Position numbers and translations under genes: made by a program | Notes under the pieces: model-generated | Seen by the model: the letters and a program-made list of their open reading frames with translations, nothing else | Database searches by the model: none | What the model was told of the DNA's origin: nothing | Shown: one piece after another, positions 60,022 to 64,000 of the stretch | Layout: every line of letters begins with the position of its first letter | Numbering within the stretch: the first letter of the stretch is position 1 | Assembly (NCBI RefSeq): GCF_900747795.2 | Contig: NC_041397.2 | Coordinates: 160,998,690 to 161,062,689 of the forward strand | Length of the DNA: 64,000 nucleotides | Direction of reading: 5' to 3' | DNA from: Erpetoichthys calabaricus | Taxonomy: Eukaryota > Chordata > Cladistia > Polypteriformes > Polypteridae

Positions 60022-61729
60022 CTTAGTCTGTACCTGTATTAAATGTCTGAATTTTTGATTACTTAAATTAATTTAAGGGTGCATGAACAAATTAAAGAGA
60101 CATCAATGCTATCCATTTGCCAGCATTTTGATTTCAACATTCTGCAAATGCACTGTTATACTGTATGTACTATAAATTTGATACTGCATCATAATGCAGT
60201 ACATATTAGATGTACATATTAGAAATAAGAAAAACGGATAGGGTATTGTGGACAGAAGTTGGAGGACAGCTCAAGTTAGCACTTTTTAAGTCTCTTTGCA
60301 TGATAAAAGCTATTGGAAAATGACAATGAACACTCAGGCTATTTACTTGGCTTTTGACTTGAGTGGCACAATAGGAATTTGTTGCCTGGTCTCTTTCCAT
60401 GTGAAGTTGAGAACTTTTTTCTCTCACATACCAAAAGATATACAGGGCTGGAGACTATAAACTGACCTAAGATTTGTTATTGCCTTTCACCCTATGATCC
60501 AGTAATGGAAATGGCAGCTTTAGAAAATGCATGCAAAATGGACTTTGAATCCCTTTCTAAAAAAAAAATCACTAAAATTCAAAATTTTTTAAATATTCTC
60601 TTCAAAAAAAAAAAGTAAAATTATAGCATACCTTAGTTGTAGGAAGTGAACATATAAGAGAAAGCCAAATGTGATTCACAATGACGTGGTGCTGCCAGCC
60701 TTGCATTTATTTGTGATGCCACTTTTAAGTAACTACAGATCCATGTGAAAGAATATAAAAAAATAATGTACAAAAAGTTAATTTTTAAATAGTATTGATT
60801 ATTTGTTAAGCATATAGTGGGTTCTAATAAATGTCCGTGCCAGATAAACCGTGCCGACTGCTGGCCACATGGTTAAAGCTATACTCATAATCAGTAAAAA
60901 TGCCATTAAACTGCATAGAAACACTGCAGATTTAATGAACCTGATGAAAACTAGTGAGCTTGCAAAGGATTTCTAGACAAACTTTTCACTGTTTAGTCAC
61001 AAGCCTAAATCCTTCTGGTTGAATATGTTCAAGCGTTTGTCTGGGTACCCCAAACCTTTCATATCAACACAAAGAAATGAATACTGCAGTGGCTGGTGAC
61101 TGTAAACTGGCCTTTTGTAGGTGTTATAGTGTGCCCTTCAATAAACCCAATGCAGTCAAAACAGGTACCTAGTAGGTCCCTGTGAATATTAGCCAGATTA
61201 GATGGGCTCGGGATATTGCTGGATAGTGCTGGTTGGCTTACTATAGCAAGTCTTCCTGATATAGTCTCAGACCTTCAATGTAATTTCCTGATATAGTCTC
61301 AGAACTTCAATGTAACTTTACAGAAAGTTACAACGAGATACACACAAATGCACTAAGAGGAAGGACCACAAGCTATAGAAAATATACCTGGAAAGAGGTT
61401 GATAGAGTGGTTATTTTATTAATTATTTAAGAATCTTTTCCAAGTATTTCATACTAATTCACCGTTCTGATTATTGTTAAACTTTAATGTGTTGATTGTC
61501 ATCAAGAAAGCAGTTCATTTATAAAATTTCAAATATTTTTCAAGTATTTACTAAGTAACCTATTTTAGAGTAAATATGTTAATATTCACTATAAAACACA
61601 ATTGTGTGTTGTTACATTGAAGAATTACGAACCTAGACTGGGCTTTTAAAGCTTGTAGCCATAATGTGGTTGAATAACAAAAAATATAATATCAAAAATA
61701 ATAAATGTGCAGCAAGCTCGTAAATCTGC
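58706..61729. other. No gene seen
   Basis: AT-rich intergenic sequence between RWDD2B and the unrecognised minus-strand gene, with a T tract at about 59,991-60,016 and one tandem duplication. Further exons of the minus-strand gene could be hidden here. Confidence 0.5.
61250..61315. repeat. Two-copy tandem repeat
   Basis: CCTGATATAGTCTCAGACCT...TCAATGTAATTT is repeated at once with one or two changes (unit about 33 bases). Confidence 0.8.
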
Positions 61730-61819
61730 TCACTTCTCCTGATGTTTTGGCACCATGGTGTCTCTGCTCTTCCTGACTTTCCAGCTCATTTCAGTGTAGG
61801 CTTTGAAATACAGTCTATA
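61730..61819 (-). CDS. Possible terminal exon of the unrecognised gene
   Basis: On the minus strand an acceptor, ATAATCTTGCAG, is followed by 29 open codons (YRLYFKAYTEMSWKVRKSR and onward) and a TGA. It lies 370 bases downstream of the larger exon. The phases do not join directly: the larger exon ends in phase 1, and reading this one in that phase meets a stop at once. It would therefore need an intervening exon or a different donor. It may also be chance. Confidence 0.2.
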   Translation of the reverse strand, partial: YRLYFKAYTEMSWKVRKSRDTMVPKHQEK

Positions 61820-62185
61820 CTGCAAGATTATAGCAACATGTCTTCAGCAGGAAGTAAGGTCCTGACAGCATTAACTTTTTAAGATAAACATTTTATGAAG
61901 ATCACCACCCAGTTGTGTCATTGGTTGTGTCCCATTTATATCTTAATATGTTTAAGAGTGGCTACTATATTTATAAATTAATAAAATAACATGAAATCTA
62001 AGAAGTTGTCACATTTCAATTCACTAGAAAGAAATTAAAAGAGCAATGGTGTATGCTATGGGGTGCTGGTGCTTTTGAGTGAAGTGGTCTTTGTTACATA
62101 TAGTGAGCTGAATGTTCAGGTAGGTCACCTAACTTGTAAAAAATATGTTGGATAGGCCACAGTCAGCACAGACTTGTCAGTTTAC

Positions 62186-62791
62186 CCTCATCAATTATTG
62201 TTTCTTGAACCCCATGAGCTTTCTGTGCTGATGTTTTCAGTTCCATTAATTTTTCTGCTTTAAACTGTAGATGTCGGTTTCTCCTCCTAAGCATCTGTCC
62301 AACCCCCATCATTGGGAATCGCCCTCTAGTTTTAGCACATTCCAGGCTTTCTGTGTTATCTACACCAGTACTTTCAAACACTCTCCATCCTGATGATGCA
62401 TTTTCAGATACCATGGGGTTCCTCTCTTCTGTGTTAATTAAGCCAGTGTGCTTGTGGTGATTAAAGGGCTTATTTTCTGTCTTTTTACTTACTGATGCAG
62501 TATTACAAGCATTTTCTTTAAAACATTTGTAAGATAAAGCACAAGTAGCAAATTTGTACCATGGTGTTGATTCTGTTTGGTCGGTACCTCTGTTTTCAGA
62601 ATGAGAAAAATGATCAGTGCGGCTGTTCAAACGAGAATCCTTCTTGTATTGGCAGAATTCCAATTTTCTAATTGGCTGTGGTGTCCTTGGGAAAACCGGT
62701 GCCAACTCAAGGGGCTCTAAGGAAGCATTTGCTAAGCATTCACCACTGGCCATCTTAATTTCATAAGAGTTTGAAGAGACTCGTAGAAAAG
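62186..62791 (-). CDS. Unrecognised gene, large 5' exon encoding about 189-196 residues
   Basis: A 196-codon open frame on the minus strand begins with ATG at 62,753 (MASGECLANASLEP) and stops at 62,163. A strong acceptor, with a long T tract ending TTTCTAG, lies 38 bases upstream (exon start 62,791). A plausible donor, GAGG|GTAAAC, lies just before the stop (last exon base 62,186), so the frame is probably one exon of a spliced gene. The product is hydrophilic, rich in Ser, Asn, Thr and Lys, with a basic stretch QMLRRRNRHLQFKAEKLMEL near the C-terminus that could be helical. I see no known domain, signal peptide or membrane segment. It lies 4.5 kb beyond and convergent with RWDD2B. It is not LTN1. 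The length in AT-rich sequence plus splice sites argues that it is real. Confidence 0.5.
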
Positions 62792-62824
62792 CTAGAAAGA
62801 AAAAAAAGTACAGATTAGATTTGC

Positions 62825-62953
62825 CTGCGATGGGTTGGCACCCTGCCCAGGATTGATTCCTGCCTTGTGCCCTGTGTTGGCTGGGATTGGCTCCAGCAGA
62901 CCCCCGTGACCCTGTGTTCGGATTCAGCGGGTTGGAAAATGGATGGATGGATG
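62825..62953 (+). mobile_element. Mermaid/DANA-like SINE, 129-base 3' module
   Basis: It starts CTGCGATGGGTTGGCACC and ends in GGATGGATGGAT. The 12-base duplications GATTAGATTTGC and GATTAGACTTGC differ by one base (62,813-62,824; 62,954-62,965). It lies just upstream of the unrecognised gene's exon. Confidence 0.92.
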
Positions 62954-63149
62954 GATTAGACTTGCAATACCATAAATGCAGAATTTAGTCATTAAACGCG
63001 GTTTATAAGTATATTCTGCAGTTATACCCAACTTGAACACTTGGCTAACTGATTATTCAGTTCAATCCATAGTTACTCCAGGCATGGTTCACCAATAATG
63101 TACTATTATGCATTACGTATACTTTATACTAAAGATATCCATATTACTA

Positions 63150-64000
63150 ACCGAGAATGGTAAACCGGAAGGCACGGACGCAGGTACACAGCGATGGACC
63201 CAGGAGACATAGTGCGCAGGCGCCTACAGCGCGCGTCTCATAAACCGCAAGCGAAGTCTGATCCACCGCGAACAAAGGAGTCACGACTCAAAAACGAAAG
63301 AGCTCAACTAACGTAAATAAGAAATGAAGCAACAACACGCCCATAGCTAACGACTAACGACACAGCCACACAAAAAAGAGGATTCCGCGCTGCACCCCAG
63401 AGTCAAACGGAAGAGGCTACGGAGGCCCCAAAGGTCCACAAAGATAGTACGGAAGGCACGGGAAAGTATGAAAGGCGCAGTCGCCTACAACGCGCTTCTG
63501 AACTAAACGTCCACACTATACAGCATGGTCCACGCGCTTCTAACACACCGCAAGCATAAACACGAGATAGTACAGAAACCCCACAGATCCGGACTCCACA
63601 ACATATGTGAATCACATTACAGTAATACAATATTAACAGTACAACCACAGAAAACACAGGCTAACCGAGAATGGTAAACCACGAGCCCGCCTAGATAGAA
63701 TCAATGAACGCAGGTGCCTACAACGTGCGTCTGAAATGCCGCAAGCAAAGCAGGCACGGCTCCAAAAAGAAAGAGCTCGACTGACGGAGATACAAAAACG
63801 TGCCCACCTGGATAAAACCAATGAACGCATGCGCCTACAACGCGGTTCTCAAATAACACAGAGTTTACACATGGACAACTGTATGTAGCCCTCTCAAGAG
63901 AGTACAACACCCTACACGTCCACGTTACACAGCATAGTCAAACCAGACATAGTGCGGAAGGTGCAGGCGCCTACAACACGCTTCTAAAGCACCGCAAGCA
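63150..64000 (+). repeat. Irregular repeat array, possibly coding for an Arg/Gln-rich Helitron-like N-terminus
   Basis: The motif CGCCTACAACGCGCTTCT recurs with changes at about 63,221, 63,482, 63,717, 63,831 and 63,970. AACCGAGAATGGTAAACC recurs at 63,151 and 63,662, and a GTCCAC...ACAGCAT..TC segment at about 63,509 and 63,918. Parts read on the plus strand as CLQRASEMPQAKQARLQKER and IQKRAHLDKTNERMRLQRGS, an Arg/Gln-rich repeated helix style like the repeats at the start of the 5.0-5.9 kb Helitron protein. It has several frame breaks and runs off the right edge. Confidence 0.5.

Noticed and set aside
62163-62753. Minus-strand frame considered as part of LTN1
   Set aside because: Sequence and orientation do not fit LTN1, which should be on the plus strand here.

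Overview
The window looks like part of a large, repeat-rich ray-finned fish genome. It is AT-rich, spliced genes are sparse, and most recognisable sequence is mobile DNA typical of fishes: Mermaid/DANA-like tRNA-derived SINEs, L2 and RTE LINEs, Tc1 elements, pogo-like and hAT-like MITEs, and Helitrons. The SINE subfamily resembles what I associate with bichirs and reedfish (Polypteriformes), but that is a recollection and not a test. No LTR retrovirus, Polinton or other virus-like element was recognised.

Host genes: two well-supported genes are arranged head to head. On the minus strand is the 5' part of USP16, a histone H2A deubiquitinase. Its first coding exon is at 7,819-7,879 and its zinc-finger exon at 3,994-4,172. 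A probable non-coding first exon lies near 38.2 kb, which would make intron 1 about 30 kb. On the plus strand is RWDD2B, with all four coding exons present (45,680-57,613, 290 codons before the stop). The divergent USP16/RWDD2B order matches human chromosome 21, so the locus is orthologous. The remaining USP16 exons should lie beyond the left edge, and LTN1 is expected beyond the right edge. A third, unrecognised gene probably lies on the minus strand at 61.7-62.8 kb.

Mobile-element layout: 0.35-1.2 kb pogo-like MITE; 3.2 kb SINE; 4.3-4.9 kb old LINE; 5.0-5.9 kb Helitron Rep fragment; 9.3-10.1 and 13.4-14.3 kb pogo-like MITEs; 14.6-15.8 kb RTE fragment with a SINE inside; 16.3-23.3 kb nearly full-length RTE with a nearly full-length L2 inside it, itself hit by a 71-bp LINE tail; 25.4-30.4 kb a 5-kb TTAA-flanked inverted-arm element carrying LINE sequence and, in one arm only, a Helitron with an open OTU/helicase reading frame; 31.3-33.1 kb Tc1 with a foldback insert; 33.4-34.3 kb pogo-like MITE; 38.5-41.8 kb SINE and MITE remnants between the two host promoters; 42.8, 50.7 and 54.0 kb MITEs; 44.1-45.0 and 52.6-53.0 kb LINE fragments; 48.3-50.1 kb Tc1; 58.0-58.7 kb Helitron; 63.2-64.0 kb a repeat array that may encode the start of another Helitron-like protein. 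Target-site duplications and one paralogous empty site give exact boundaries and a nesting order for many of these.
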